Source: JANNRR01 sp031401675 (lineage in GTDB: Bacteria > Pseudomonadota > Alphaproteobacteria > Rhodobacterales > Rhodobacteraceae). From it: a stretch of DNA of 64,000 bases. Below are positions 9,321 to 19,010 of the stretch, piece after piece. A program made the position numbers and the translations under genes. Numbering within the stretch: the first letter of the stretch is position 1; every line of letters begins with the position of its first letter. The notes under the pieces are model-generated. The model searched no databases, was not told the origin of the DNA, and saw nothing but the letters and a program-made list of their open reading frames with translations. Location of the stretch: assembly GCA_031401675.1 (NCBI GenBank), contig JANNRR010000166.1, positions 23,964-87,963 of the forward strand. The letters are read 5' to 3'.

Positions 9321-9743
9321 TCATTCAAGCGGCGGTCGGCGCGAAAGGTCGTAGGTCCGGCGATCTTTCTTGGTCGGTCGACCGCCCCTGTGGCCACTGC
9401 CGTCAAATCCCGGGGCCGGGCCGGCCAGCGAATTATCCGGCAAAGAAGAAGCCACCGGCTGAGGGTCCATATCCATGTAGAGCAACTGTGCCTCGGCTGC
9501 CGGGCCGCGCCGTTCACCAATCACCTCGACCTGGATCAGGCGAACCCGGTCACCGGCCGCAAAGGTCAGGGTATCGCCGGCCCCGATCAAGGTCGCCGCC
9601 TTGGTTACGCGGGCTGCATTCACTCGAACATGACCAGCCTGCACTTCACGCGTGGCAAGACTGCGGGTTTTGAAGAACCGTGCCTGCCAAAGCCATTTGT
9701 CCAGCCTGGTTGTCAGACGCGGCGCTTGCGGCTCGGCAGGCAA
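9321..9743 (-). CDS. S4-domain RNA-binding protein (Hsp15-like)
   Basis: 140 residues. The S4 fold occupies residues 12-70: TRLDKWLWQARFFKTRSLAT, then VRVNAARVTKAATLIGAGDTL. The C-terminal part is basic and low in complexity. Hsp15-type proteins bind stalled 50S subunits carrying peptidyl-tRNA. The gene starts 3 bp after the helicase stop codon, so the two are almost certainly co-transcribed and probably translationally coupled, which suggests a shared role in RNA or ribosome quality control. Confidence 0.88.
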   Translation of the reverse strand: MPAEPQAPRLTTRLDKWLWQARFFKTRSLATREVQAGHVRVNAARVTKAATLIGAGDTLTFAAGDRVRLIQVEVIGERRGPAAEAQLLYMDMDPQPVASSLPDNSLAGPAPGFDGSGHRGGRPTKKDRRTYDLSRRPPLE

Positions 9744-9746
9744 GCG

Positions 9747-12700
9747 CTATTTCCGGTCCTTCAGAGTCAACAGCACGGCAAAAGGATTGTCGGGGTCGAT
9801 CTTGTCGACTTTTGCTGGACGGGCCTCGAACCGCTTCGGCCCTTCGTCCCGCGGCTTGCCGGACGTTCCTCCGTGGGGTTTGCTGCCTTGGTAAGGCTGG
9901 TATGGCTTGGCTTCGCGTACCCCGGCATCGTTCCCCGCCCCGCGTCCGTGGTGTTTCCCTTTGGATTTGCCATGTCCGCCCTCGGGTTTGCCCTCTGTCT
10001 GCGGGCCGGCGTCATTCTGGCCCGCCCCGCCATAGTTAACCTTGCCGTTGCCACCAGCGCGGCGTCCTCCGTCACGGCGGTCGCCGCGCGGATTGTCGCG
10101 ACGGTTCGGCGGGGCGTTAACTTCTCCAACCGGCGTACCGGAAGCGTCCGGAACTGCCGCCTCGGCACCGGTTGCCGGCGTGGATTGAACTTCGTGCGTT
10201 ACACCGGGTTTTGGCTGGGCAGAACGTTGCTCCGGTCGATTGGAGCGCTGTTCGGCACGCGGGCGGCTGTTCCGCTCAGGTCCACCCCGCTCCGCCCTTG
10301 CCTGTACCTCACGTCGCGGACGCGGCGCCCAGGTAAAGGTATAGAAGACTTCCATTTCGAGTGCCATGGATTCGACGGTTTCCACTGCTACCACAGGTTC
10401 CGGTATCAGCGGCACCGCACTTTCGCCTTCGGGGATCGGCGCCGTGCTGATCGGTTCCGTCGGAATTGCCGCAACCGCCGCCCTTACCTTGGCCCGCTCT
10501 GCCCGTTCGCCCTTGTAGCCAAGGCCGGCCATCAAATCGACGAACTGTTCCAGTGTCATGCCGGTGATCGACAGCATCTCGGGCGTTGCCTCGAACCCGG
10601 TCCGGCTGTCCTTGGCCCGCAAGAGATCGGCAAGCCGCTCCAGCATATCGATGCGAATCGCACGGGCGCCGGCAGCGTGGTATCCGGCCAGAGTGTAATG
10701 CGATTTGGGGACAACAGGCAGATTGGGAATGGTCACGAGGCCGGGCGGCGGGCTTTCGGGAAACTCCAGCAGTCCTTGCGACAGCGACCATAACACCAGA
10801 CGCAGGCGCGTGGCAGCCGGTTTGAGTAGCAAAGGCTGAAACACCGTGAACTGGCCAAACCGCAGCCCATGTTTGCGCAGCGCTCCGCGTGCGTCCTGGT
10901 CCAACGCCTTGACTTCGTCGGCAACCCCGTCGCGCGACAGGATGCCCAGCGCCTCGACCATCCGGAAGGCAAAGCCTTTGGCAAGACCAGTCAGCGTTTC
11001 ATCACGACCAAGGATCAGCAGCGGCTCGAACAGTGCGGCAACCTTTCGGTCGATGAAATGCTGCAACCGGCGGCGCACCTTGTCAACGACATCAGGTCCG
11101 GCCTCCTCATCGACAAAAGCCTCGACCAGCGGTTTCATCGTTTCCGGCCCGGCGATCAGCTTGCCCACGGCCTGGGTGCCCCACATCAGGCCGCCCTGCT
11201 CGGTGTAGTCGATCTCGGTGTCTGAGGCGTTGTAGAAACGATCCGCACGTAAGTGAAATTCGGGCCGCAAGGCGGCAAGGCTCGCCTGTCGCAAGGTGCG
11301 CGCTTCATCCGGGCCGGCGCTGGCATCCTGGCGAAAGCGGAACCCTTCCAGCCGGCCCAGCACTTCGCTCTCGACTGTCACTTCGCCTTTGTCATTCACC
11401 TCGGCCACAAGGGTCTCCTTCTGCTTCAACCGGCGCATTAGCACACTTGTGCGCCGGTCAACAAATCGCTGGGTCAGTCGCGCATGCAACGCATCCGACA
11501 AGCGGTCTTCTACAGCGCGAGTTGCTTCTCGCCAATGACTTTCATCCTGCACCCAGCCCTTGCGTTGCGCCACATAGGTCCAGGTTCGAATATAGGCCAA
11601 ACGCTTCGAAATTGCGTCAATATCGCCATCTTGCCGATCGATGCGCTGAATGTTGCGCGCCAGCCAGTCATCCGGCACATTGCCGCTTTCCTGCAGAAAT
11701 CCGAAGATCCGGGCCAGAAGCCCAGCATGTTCGGTTGGCGAAATGCTGCGAAAATCCGGGATTCGGCAGACCTCCCACAACTGGTGCACCGCAGGTGCCG
11801 TGCGGCAGGAGTCGCGCACCTCGGGTAGGTCAGAGAGCGCCTTCAGGGCAAGAAGATCATCAGAATCGCGAACCCGCGTAAGCCACTCGTCGCTGGTCCG
11901 GCGTTCAAGCGACCCGATCAGACGGTCGATGCTCCCGAACTCCAAATCGTCACTGCGCCATTGCAGCTTTCGAACAGGCTCAAATCGATGATTCTCGATG
12001 GCTGCCACCGTTTCATCGTCCAGTTCGTGCGCTTCGCCGGTCACGCCAAAGGTGCCGGGCGCGAAATGGCGCCCGGCACGTCCAGCAATCTGCGCAAGTT
12101 CGGTCGGATACAGCGGGCGCATCCGGTGGCCGTCAAACTTGGCCAGCGCCGAAAACGCAACGTGGGTGATGTCGAGATTGAGCCCCATGCCGATTGCGTC
12201 CGTGGCGACAAGAAAATCAACATCGCCGTTCTGATACAACTGGACCTGTGCGTTGCGCGTGCGCGGCGACAGCGCACCCATGACGACCGCACAGCCACCT
12301 CTTGTTCGCCGGATCAACTCGGCAATTGCATACACATTTTCGACAGAAAATCCGACAATCGCCGATCTTTCCGGCAATCTGCTTATCTTTTTCGAACCTG
12401 AGTGCGTCAACGTCGAAAACCGCTCGCGCCGCAGGAACTGAACCCCGGGTGCCAGTTCCGCGATGGCGTTCCGCATGGTGTCAGAGCCCATGAACATGGT
12501 TTCAAGCAATCCGCGCGCATGCAACAATCGATCGGTGAACACGTGGCCGCGGTCCAGATCAGCACAAAGCTGAATCTCGTCCACGGCCAGGAAATCTGCG
12601 CCGATATCCGTTGGCATCGCCTCGACCGTGCAGATCCAGTATTTCGCGCGATCGGGGACGATCCGTTCTTCGCCGGTAACCAGCGCCACCACCGATGGTC

Positions 12701-12860
12701 CGCGCGCCTTCACGCAGCGGTCATAAACCTCTCGTGCCAGCAGGCGCAACGGCAGACCCATGACTCCCGTGCGGTGCCCGAGCATCCGTTCGATTGCGTA
12801 ATGGGTTTTGCCGGTATTGGTCGGACCGAGGACTGCCGTGATCCTCGCAGGTTCGCGCAT
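9747..12860 (-). CDS. Suv3-like superfamily II RNA/DNA helicase with basic disordered tail
   Basis: 1037 residues. Walker A is at residues 11-19 (GPTNTGKTH). Motif II is a variant DEIQ (FLAVDEIQLCADLDRGH), and motif VI is QIAGRAGRH. These are the signatures of the Suv3/mitochondrial degradosome helicase group. Residues 300-830 are helical. The last 190 residues are Arg/Gly/Pro/Asn-rich (RRDNPRGDRRDGGRRAGG and similar), an RGG-like RNA-binding tail. It ends in DPDNPFAVLLTLKDRK, a conserved-looking cap. The start follows the TPR gene by 35 bp. Likely role: RNA unwinding in RNA decay or ribosome maintenance, inferred from family and from the S4 neighbour. Confidence 0.9.
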   Translation of the reverse strand: MREPARITAVLGPTNTGKTHYAIERMLGHRTGVMGLPLRLLAREVYDRCVKARGPSVVALVTGEERIVPDRAKYWICTVEAMPTDIGADFLAVDEIQLCADLDRGHVFTDRLLHARGLLETMFMGSDTMRNAIAELAPGVQFLRRERFSTLTHSGSKKISRLPERSAIVGFSVENVYAIAELIRRTRGGCAVVMGALSPRTRNAQVQLYQNGDVDFLVATDAIGMGLNLDITHVAFSALAKFDGHRMRPLYPTELAQIAGRAGRHFAPGTFGVTGEAHELDDETVAAIENHRFEPVRKLQWRSDDLEFGSIDRLIGSLERRTSDEWLTRVRDSDDLLALKALSDLPEVRDSCRTAPAVHQLWEVCRIPDFRSISPTEHAGLLARIFGFLQESGNVPDDWLARNIQRIDRQDGDIDAISKRLAYIRTWTYVAQRKGWVQDESHWREATRAVEDRLSDALHARLTQRFVDRRTSVLMRRLKQKETLVAEVNDKGEVTVESEVLGRLEGFRFRQDASAGPDEARTLRQASLAALRPEFHLRADRFYNASDTEIDYTEQGGLMWGTQAVGKLIAGPETMKPLVEAFVDEEAGPDVVDKVRRRLQHFIDRKVAALFEPLLILGRDETLTGLAKGFAFRMVEALGILSRDGVADEVKALDQDARGALRKHGLRFGQFTVFQPLLLKPAATRLRLVLWSLSQGLLEFPESPPPGLVTIPNLPVVPKSHYTLAGYHAAGARAIRIDMLERLADLLRAKDSRTGFEATPEMLSITGMTLEQFVDLMAGLGYKGERAERAKVRAAVAAIPTEPISTAPIPEGESAVPLIPEPVVAVETVESMALEMEVFYTFTWAPRPRREVQARAERGGPERNSRPRAEQRSNRPEQRSAQPKPGVTHEVQSTPATGAEAAVPDASGTPVGEVNAPPNRRDNPRGDRRDGGRRAGGNGKVNYGGAGQNDAGPQTEGKPEGGHGKSKGKHHGRGAGNDAGVREAKPYQPYQGSKPHGGTSGKPRDEGPKRFEARPAKVDKIDPDNPFAVLLTLKDRK

Positions 12861-12895
12861 GAAGGTGCCGCCCAGATAGGTGAAAGAATTGTCTG

Positions 12896-13495
12896 CTACA
12901 GCGTTTGCCCGTCAAGCTTGGCCTGCAGCCGCTCGATGGCGTCCAATACCCCGGGTTGGCGGGGATGTATAGCGCGCGCAGCCTCGTAGGCTCGCAGCGC
13001 ATCCTGCGAATAGTCCAATTCCTCCAGCATCATTCCCAGCCCGGACAGCGCCCCGAAATGTCGCGGATTCAGCGCCAGCACATGCCGAACATCGTCGATG
13101 GACGGACCGAAGAGCCCGGCAGAATAGTAGGCCGTGGCGCGGGCGTTCCAGCCCTCGGCAAATTCCGGGGCGTGATCGATCAGCGCGGTCAGGTGTTCGA
13201 TCGCCACCTCCAACTCGCCTGCCTCCATCGCTTGCCGGCCACGCTGCAACAGCAGGTCCATCGCGGGCGATCCGGATTTAGACCAGTAGATCCAGATGTT
13301 CTGTTCCGTCATCTGCCAATTCTGGTTTGCCGGGTCCGCCAGCTCGGCGAACAGCCTGTCGAGAACCTCAAGCTGACTTTCCGGTTTTGCTGTCGGCGCC
13401 TGCTCCTGAGCATATCCGATCGCCACGACATGCGGCGACAGGATCACAAATACTGCCGCGACGATAGGATTGAGAAATTTGGCAAGAACACTCAT
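12896..13495 (-). CDS. Exported tetratricopeptide-repeat protein
   Basis: 199 residues. A signal peptide (FLNPIVAAVFVILSPHVVA, then IGYAQEQ) precedes a helical mature domain. TPR units are visible: AMEAGELEVAIEHLTALIDH, PEFAEGWNARATAYYSAGLF, and ALSGLGMMLEELDYSQDALR with AYEAARAIHPRQ. Probably a periplasmic scaffold; the partner is unknown. It lies immediately upstream of the helicase on the same strand and divergent from the SCP2 gene, with only 66 bp between starts. Confidence 0.85.
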   Translation of the reverse strand: MSVLAKFLNPIVAAVFVILSPHVVAIGYAQEQAPTAKPESQLEVLDRLFAELADPANQNWQMTEQNIWIYWSKSGSPAMDLLLQRGRQAMEAGELEVAIEHLTALIDHAPEFAEGWNARATAYYSAGLFGPSIDDVRHVLALNPRHFGALSGLGMMLEELDYSQDALRAYEAARAIHPRQPGVLDAIERLQAKLDGQTL

Positions 13496-13561
13496 AAGGA
13501 AATTGTAGCGCAGCCGACGGAAAATGGAACACCCGGGGCGGTAACTTTTGGAGGATTTGGG

Positions 13562-13849
13562 ATGAGCAATGTCATTGTGGCCGCTGTCGCGGCGCTGTCG
13601 GCGCGGTTGGTTGGCGGGTTCGACGGCTCGGCAAAGTTCGTGATTCCCGGCGAGGGCGCAATCATGATCGATGCCGAGGGCGTCAGGGCGGGGGATGAGG
13701 CGGCGGATGTGACTCTGACGGCGGAAACCGATGTGTTTCAGGCGATACTGGCGGGCGAGTTGAACCCGACGACAGCCTTCATGACCGGCAAACTGGGCGT
13801 GGAGGGCAACATGGGGTTGGCGATGCAGCTGAGTTCGGTCCTCGGCTGA
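13562..13849 (+). CDS. SCP2 sterol-carrier-domain protein
   Basis: 95 residues from ATG at 13562, chosen because a GGAGG site lies about 8 nt upstream; the frame is open further upstream but unconvincing. The protein is one small SCP2-like fold: GSAKFVIPGEGAIMIDAEGV, ADVTLTAETDVFQAILAGEL, and the terminal TGKLGVEGNMGLAMQLSSVL, which is typical of the family. SCP2 domains bind lipids or hydrophobic acyl compounds. It is 2 bp upstream of the alpha/beta hydrolase start, so the two form a tight operon. Confidence 0.9.
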   Translation: MSNVIVAAVAALSARLVGGFDGSAKFVIPGEGAIMIDAEGVRAGDEAADVTLTAETDVFQAILAGELNPTTAFMTGKLGVEGNMGLAMQLSSVLG

Positions 13850-13851
13850 CC

Positions 13852-14808
13852 ATGCTTTCGGTTGCGGAAGCCCCGTTCTACGCTGACGTTGCCGACGGCC
13901 CGGCCGGGGCGGCCGCGTTCTGGTTGCGGGCGGCGGACGGGGTGCGGATCCGGATCGGGATCTGGCGAGACGGGGCTCGGGGCAGCGTGTTGCTGTTTCC
14001 GGGCCGAACCGAGTATGTCGAGAAATATGGGCGACTGGCGGACGAGCTGGCGGCGCGTGGCTATGCGACGCTGGCGATTGATTGGCGCGGCCAAGGGCTG
14101 GCGGATCGGCTTGGGCCGGATCGGGATGTCGGTCATGTGCGGCGGTTCGCGGATTTTCAACTGGATGTCGATGCGGTCATTGCAGCCGCTAGGCAGCTTC
14201 ATCTGCCGGAACCGCTGTATCTGATGGCGCATTCCATGGGCGGCTGCATCGGGTTGCGGGCGTTGATGCGAGGGTTGCCGGTGCAGGCTGCGGCGTTTTC
14301 TGCGCCAATGTGGGGCATAGGGATCAGGCCCGCGATGCGACCGGCGGCCTGGGGACTGTCGACGGCGGCCAGGTTGACCGGTTTCGCCACCCGCTACGCT
14401 CCGGGTACCGGCCCGGGCACTTATGTGCGCGACGCGGGCTTTGCCGACAATACGCTGACCACCGATCCGGACATGTTCGCCTACATGAAGGCCCAGGTCA
14501 CCGCACATCCGGACCTGGCACTTGGCGGGCCCAGCATGACCTGGCTGAACGAGGCTCTGCGCGAGATGCGGCGGCTGCGGGCTGCGCCGCTGCCGGATCA
14601 CCCGACGCTGGTCGCTTTGGGTTCGCGCGAGCGGGTGGTGGACGGAGCAGCGGTGCGGGCCGTGATGCAGCGATGGAAAAGCGCGACTTTCATGATCATC
14701 GAAGGGTCGGAACATGAAATCATCATGGAAACCCCGGCGATCCGGACCCGGTTCCTGCAAGCCGCAACCGACCTGTTTCAGAGGAGCTTGGGGAGCGTCT
14801 CACGGTGA
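13852..14808 (+). CDS. Alpha/beta hydrolase, lysophospholipase (PldB-like)
   Basis: 318 residues. The oxyanion-loop region is SVLLFPGRTEYVEKYGRLA. The nucleophile elbow is LMAHSMGGCIG (AHSMG, Ser near residue 126). A late Asp/His region includes EGSEHEIIMETPAIR, supplying the catalytic His. The family hydrolyses monoacyl lipids. Co-transcription with the SCP2 lipid carrier supports a lipid substrate, but this is inference. Confidence 0.88.
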   Translation: MLSVAEAPFYADVADGPAGAAAFWLRAADGVRIRIGIWRDGARGSVLLFPGRTEYVEKYGRLADELAARGYATLAIDWRGQGLADRLGPDRDVGHVRRFADFQLDVDAVIAAARQLHLPEPLYLMAHSMGGCIGLRALMRGLPVQAAAFSAPMWGIGIRPAMRPAAWGLSTAARLTGFATRYAPGTGPGTYVRDAGFADNTLTTDPDMFAYMKAQVTAHPDLALGGPSMTWLNEALREMRRLRAAPLPDHPTLVALGSRERVVDGAAVRAVMQRWKSATFMIIEGSEHEIIMETPAIRTRFLQAATDLFQRSLGSVSR

Positions 14809-14814
14809 GACGCT
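14794..14814. terminator. 9-bp stem-loop overlapping the hydrolase stop codon
   Basis: agcgtctca, a 3-base loop, tgagacgct: a perfect stem that contains the stop codon at 14806-14808. A T-rich run (gttttttc) follows about 30 bp later. Confidence 0.65.
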
Positions 14815-14961
14815 TGGTCAAGCCATTGTTATTGAATGATTACGTGTTTTTTCTTAACCAGATTCTTACCTTGGTTAACGCCGCATGCGGCCAAGCGTGC
14901 CCTGTGACCCGAACCCTTGGCAAACATATCCTGTCGAGAAGCCGGCGAAACGCCGCGCCCG

Positions 14962-15687
14962 TCAGACCTTGATCCGGCTGAAACCGTCGCGCAGCGCTTG
15001 TGACCAGGCGTCGCTCATCACGGCAAAATCGGGATCGCCAGCCTCGATCCGGCGGCGCAGGCCAACCCGGCAGCTGTCGCGTTCGACGATCAGCAGGTCC
15101 AGAGGCATGCCGACCGACAGGTTGGAACGCAGCGTGCTGTCCATCGACAACAGCACCGCCTTTTGCGCATCGATCAGCGACGTATCGGGGCGCACAACCC
15201 GGTCCAGAATCGGCTTGCCGTATTTGTGTTCGCCGATCTGCAGAAACGGGGTATCCTCGGTCGCCTCGATGAAATTTCCTTCCGGGTAGATCAGGAACAT
15301 CCGCATGGCACCACCGGCCCGCTGGCCAGCGACGATCATGCTGGCACTGGCAGACTGTTTCATCCGGCTCATCTTCTCGGTCACGTTCTGACTGACATCA
15401 GACAGCACGTTTCCAATGATTTCCGCCACCTTGAGCATGGTCGGTGCCAGAAGGATCGAGGTCGACTCGTCCGCGTCCGGGCTTTCGGCGGCATCACGCA
15501 GCCGGGCAAGAGTGGTTTGGGTTACCGACAGGCTGCCGGCCGTCAGAATGGCAATCACCCGTTCGCCCGGATTTTCAAAGACGAACATCTTGCGATAGGT
15601 TGCGATATTGTCGAAGCCCGCATTGGTGCGGGTGTCAGACAGCATTACCATTCCCGCGCGCAACAGCAGGCCCACGCAATAGGTCAT
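14962..15687 (-). CDS. Anbu-type proteasome-like N-terminal nucleophile protease
   Basis: 241 residues from ATG at 15685-15687, starting MTYCVGLLLRAGMVMLSDTR. Removal of Met would expose Thr as the N-terminal nucleophile, and TYCVGL is the Anbu signature. The longer upstream in-frame start would bury that Thr and is rejected. The segment AILTAGSLSVTQTTLARL and the later MDSTLRSNLSVGMPLDLL are also family-like. Anbu is an ancestral beta-subunit homologue that forms large ring or spiral assemblies, with weak or unknown peptidase activity. The rest of its usual cluster (transglutaminase, alpha-E, ATP-grasp) lies upstream on the same strand, interrupted by a membrane-protein gene. Confidence 0.93.
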   Translation of the reverse strand: MTYCVGLLLRAGMVMLSDTRTNAGFDNIATYRKMFVFENPGERVIAILTAGSLSVTQTTLARLRDAAESPDADESTSILLAPTMLKVAEIIGNVLSDVSQNVTEKMSRMKQSASASMIVAGQRAGGAMRMFLIYPEGNFIEATEDTPFLQIGEHKYGKPILDRVVRPDTSLIDAQKAVLLSMDSTLRSNLSVGMPLDLLIVERDSCRVGLRRRIEAGDPDFAVMSDAWSQALRDGFSRIKV

Positions 15688-15728
15688 CGTCCCCCCGGAG
15701 CTTCGGCCCGCTGCTTCAGGCACCCCCA

Positions 15729-15746
15729 TCCGGGCTTACGCCCGGA
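15729..15746. terminator. Short stem-loop before the Anbu gene
   Basis: tccgggc, loop ttac, gcccgga, in the 248-bp gap between the membrane-protein gene and Anbu. It may be a terminator or processing site separating the two. There is no T-run. Confidence 0.4.
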
Positions 15747-15935
15747 ATACGTCGCCATTGTGATGGCAGAGCCTATTGAAACACCAGCCGGACCGCAATC
15801 GCCCGCGCTGCTTTTCATGGGCACAGTTGGCTGTATGCTGACCATTCCGCCACATATTGTGCGCAGCACCATGGCGCAAGCCGGATATGGTGGCAATCAG
15901 CATGCAGGCGGCCGCCAGCCACGCTGCAACATGAC

Positions 15936-18023
15936 CTATTGCCCTAGCAGCGACCGCGCCACCGCCACCAGATCGATCACCACCCGGCTGCCGTACTGGG
16001 CACCGCCGCCGAACATGTCATCGCGGGAAACCACAAATATTGCAGCCCCGGTATTGGTCGGCAACCGGGTCGTCCGATGCTGCTCGTAAAGCGCCAGGTC
16101 GCGGACGAACAAGCCGTAGATCTGGTGTTCGGCGACCAGTGTGCCGTCTTCGGGCCGGGCATCCGCCAGCGGTTTGATCCGGTAATTGATCACCTGGCCG
16201 TCGGGCTTTGGAAATTCGGAATAATACCACCAGACCAACGGCGCACCATAGAACCGTTCCTCTGCCGACTGGCTGTCGAAGCCGATGGGGAACAGCCGTT
16301 CCAGAAGTTCGTGGGCGGTGTCGATGGCGACGGGGTTGAAGCCGCGGAACCGGTCACCGGGCGCGCGGTCGGCCGATTCAAATCTGGGGCCGGACGTTTC
16401 CAGATGCTGGCCGATCTGGCGATCAAACGTGTGCATCTTCATTTCAGCCGGCCAGGCCAGCCAAAGTGAAGCGGCGATCCCGGCCGCCACCACCGGTCGC
16501 ATGACGGTCCGAATGCGCGGGTCGGCCAGCAGGTCCGAACGCCAGAATACCGCGACCGGCACCAGCATGATCGGGGCAAAGTGGTGCAGCAGGACGCGGT
16601 AGCCCTGCAGATAGAAGAACAGAAAGAACAATGCGGTGGCCAAGGTCAGCAGCCGTGCCAGACTGTCCTGCCGGCGCCAGGTCAGCAGCGCGAAGACCGG
16701 AACGATGCCGCAGGGCACCATCACGAACAGGAACCGCTGCCAATCGAGCAGTGCCACGTAGCGCAGCCGGTTCACGATTGCCCGGGGCCCGAACTCGCCA
16801 TCGGCGGGATAGTTCAGGCCAAGCGCCTGGATCAGCATCGGGACAAAGATCGAGACGCACAGGGCAAAGGCCGTGACCGCAAAAGCCGCCCGCGTGCGCC
16901 GCCAGTCGTGCGGGCGCCAGATCAGCGTTCCGGAGACGGCGACCATGCCCAGCCACAGCCCGCCGGTCGGGATGGTGACAGCGCCCATCAGCCCGACCAC
17001 GATCATCATGTGGATCCGGTTGTGCGCGTAGGCCAGCGCAAAACCCAGGAACATCGCGATCGACAGTGTTTCCCGGGCAGCGGGCATCGGGCTGTCGCCG
17101 AAGTAGGGATTGTACCCACCCGAATAGATGATCGACAGCGTATAGACCGCCAGGGCCCCGACGATCAGCAGATGATCGATGCCCGCAATGGTCTGCTGGC
17201 GTCCCCAGCGGATCAGCCCAAGTAGCACCGGATAGACCATCGCCAGATGCATCAGATAGGGTGCGCGTACGGAGAACTCGGTTTCACCCCACAACCGCAC
17301 CAGCCAGCTTTCGGGTATCACGAACAGCACCATTGACAGGCCGGGGGCCTTGGCGATGGTACCGGCCTCGGGCATCCAGAACGGCCAGAGCATTTCGATG
17401 AAGACCCGCGCAAACTTCAGCGATCCGTGCCCGTCGCCGGTAAAGTTCTCCCAATAGAATTTCGGCGAAAGCAAGATCAGGCAGGCCAGGTAAATCGCCA
17501 TGGCGACGAACAGATCAACCCGGTCCTCGGCCAGACGGACGCGCAAGGGGTGGCCAAGGGAAAGACGCCAAAGCAGCAGTAAGAGGGACACCAGACCGAC
17601 AACGGCAACTACCAGCCAGAAAGTCTCACCCTTGGGAACATGCCCGGTCAGCGATTGCAGCAGGGTTACCGCCGCCGTTATCGTCAGCACGCTCCAGCCA
17701 AAGGCGGAAAGAATCCAGAAGGCTGCGGTCTTCAGATGGCCGAAGGTTGCGGCGAGCATCAGCCCCGGGGCCAGCAGGAACAAGGCGGTGGCCAGGCTGG
17801 CCAGCGGCGTCAGCACATACAGCAGCAGGGCCCGCTCGGGAATGAAATAGGGATTGGCGCGATCGGCGAAGCCGTAAAGAGCGACGGTTTCGCGGACCGG
17901 GCCAATGCCGAAAAATGCAGCTGCCGCGACTGCCACGAATGCCAGGACCGACCAAAGCATGTAACTGCGCCGCAATCCGGCCAGTCGAGCTTCGGTGGTG
18001 ACATTCAATACAGCCAAGACCAC
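15936..18023 (-). CDS. Large polytopic membrane protein, GT-C glycosyltransferase-like, inside the Anbu cluster
   Basis: About 695 residues with at least 12 hydrophobic helices, followed by a soluble C-terminal domain of about 170 residues. Acidic and aromatic loops such as SPKFYWENFTGDGHGSLKF and YSGGYNPYFGDSPMPAARE lie between helices, recalling GT-C/ArnT-type glycosyltransferases, but no diagnostic motif is certain. The start is uncertain. GTG at 18021-18023 has a GGAAG site, ATG at 17958-17960 begins just before the first helix, and the frame stays open to 18170 in non-family-like sequence. It sits between the transglutaminase and Anbu genes in the same direction. I do not recognise a specific family. 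Confidence 0.6.
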   Translation of the reverse strand: MVLAVLNVTTEARLAGLRRSYMLWSVLAFVAVAAAAFFGIGPVRETVALYGFADRANPYFIPERALLLYVLTPLASLATALFLLAPGLMLAATFGHLKTAAFWILSAFGWSVLTITAAVTLLQSLTGHVPKGETFWLVVAVVGLVSLLLLLWRLSLGHPLRVRLAEDRVDLFVAMAIYLACLILLSPKFYWENFTGDGHGSLKFARVFIEMLWPFWMPEAGTIAKAPGLSMVLFVIPESWLVRLWGETEFSVRAPYLMHLAMVYPVLLGLIRWGRQQTIAGIDHLLIVGALAVYTLSIIYSGGYNPYFGDSPMPAARETLSIAMFLGFALAYAHNRIHMMIVVGLMGAVTIPTGGLWLGMVAVSGTLIWRPHDWRRTRAAFAVTAFALCVSIFVPMLIQALGLNYPADGEFGPRAIVNRLRYVALLDWQRFLFVMVPCGIVPVFALLTWRRQDSLARLLTLATALFFLFFYLQGYRVLLHHFAPIMLVPVAVFWRSDLLADPRIRTVMRPVVAAGIAASLWLAWPAEMKMHTFDRQIGQHLETSGPRFESADRAPGDRFRGFNPVAIDTAHELLERLFPIGFDSQSAEERFYGAPLVWWYYSEFPKPDGQVINYRIKPLADARPEDGTLVAEHQIYGLFVRDLALYEQHRTTRLPTNTGAAIFVVSRDDMFGGGAQYGSRVVIDLVAVARSLLGQ

Positions 18024-18191
18024 GCCTACTTCCAATGGCCAGTGTTGCAGAGCCCGACAATCTCTGGCCCCGAGTTGTCGCTGTACGCGACTTCTGGCGC
18101 AATGTCCGGATTGGCGAACACCGGTCCGCGAACCAGACTGTTGCCGTTTCGCCAACATGGCGGCCGGCACCGGAATAGGCGGCGCGTGGCG

Positions 18192-19010
18192 CTACTGCTG
18201 AACCATTTGGATCGCAACCGTCACGTCCAGCGTTTCGCCGCCGGCACCACGGGAAATCCCGCGGATCGGGGCAGCGTCCTGCGCGTCATAACCCGAGCCA
18301 ATTCTGATGTAGCGATCGTCCGGGCAGCAGCGGTTGGCTGGATCAAAGCCGATCCAGCCAAGGCCGGGCACCCAGATTTCGACCCATGCGTGCGCCGCCT
18401 CCTGCTCGGGGCTTTCCGTTTGCAGGTAGCCCGTCACATAGCGGGCAGGCCTCAGCAAGCAGCGGGCGACGGCAATCAGGGCGTGGGCCTGATCCTGACA
18501 AACCCCTTGACCCTGCGCCAATGCCTCGGCTGCCGTGGTCCGAGCGCCGGTGGTGCCGGGGCGGTATTCGATGGCGTCCGAAATGGCGGCGGCCAGGCGG
18601 TGCGCTGCATCCAGCGGGTCGGCGTCGGCAGCTGCGCCTGACGGCACGGCACCATGCGCCAGATCGGTCAGCGCTGCATCGGCGCGGGTCGGGGCGGTTT
18701 CGCGCAGATATGCCTCTGGCGGCACCGTCTCGCGGTGGCCTTTCAGCACACCCATCGTATCGCGGGTTTCAACCTGACCCTGAACCGAAACCGTGACGCT
18801 GTCGACCGGTCCGGGCACCGACCAGCCCTGCAGCCAGTCGCCGGCACCATCGCGAAATCCGCCGCCCTTTATCCCGTCAGACACCAGAACCTGCCAGGCG
18901 ATCAGCTTTTGCCCGTCAAATGTCGAAGGTCGCAGCCGATGGCTTTGCACGATGCGGCGCGCCGGCCGGGCATATCGGTACGTCGTCACATGCTGCACCG
19001 ACAGGATCAT
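18192..19010 (-). CDS. Transglutaminase-like cysteine protease-fold protein of the Anbu cluster
   Basis: 272 residues. The N-terminal beta domain begins MILSVQHVTTYRYARPARR, the usual opening of bacterial transglutaminase-like proteins. The catalytic core shows QGQGVCQDQAHALIAVARC (Cys near residue 174), then AAHAWVEIWVPGLGWIGFDP, which supplies His and Asp. The start overlaps the stop of the alpha-E gene by 4 bp, so the two are translationally coupled. In characterised genomes this trio accompanies Anbu and is predicted to make or cleave peptide-like amide bonds. Confidence 0.92.
   Translation of the reverse strand: MILSVQHVTTYRYARPARRIVQSHRLRPSTFDGQKLIAWQVLVSDGIKGGGFRDGAGDWLQGWSVPGPVDSVTVSVQGQVETRDTMGVLKGHRETVPPEAYLRETAPTRADAALTDLAHGAVPSGAAADADPLDAAHRLAAAISDAIEYRPGTTGARTTAAEALAQGQGVCQDQAHALIAVARCLLRPARYVTGYLQTESPEQEAAHAWVEIWVPGLGWIGFDPANRCCPDDRYIRIGSGYDAQDAAPIRGISRGAGGETLDVTVAIQMVQQ

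Noticed and set aside
15687..15729. Longer start for the Anbu protease
   Set aside because: It would bury the Thr nucleophile that must be second after Met in this family.
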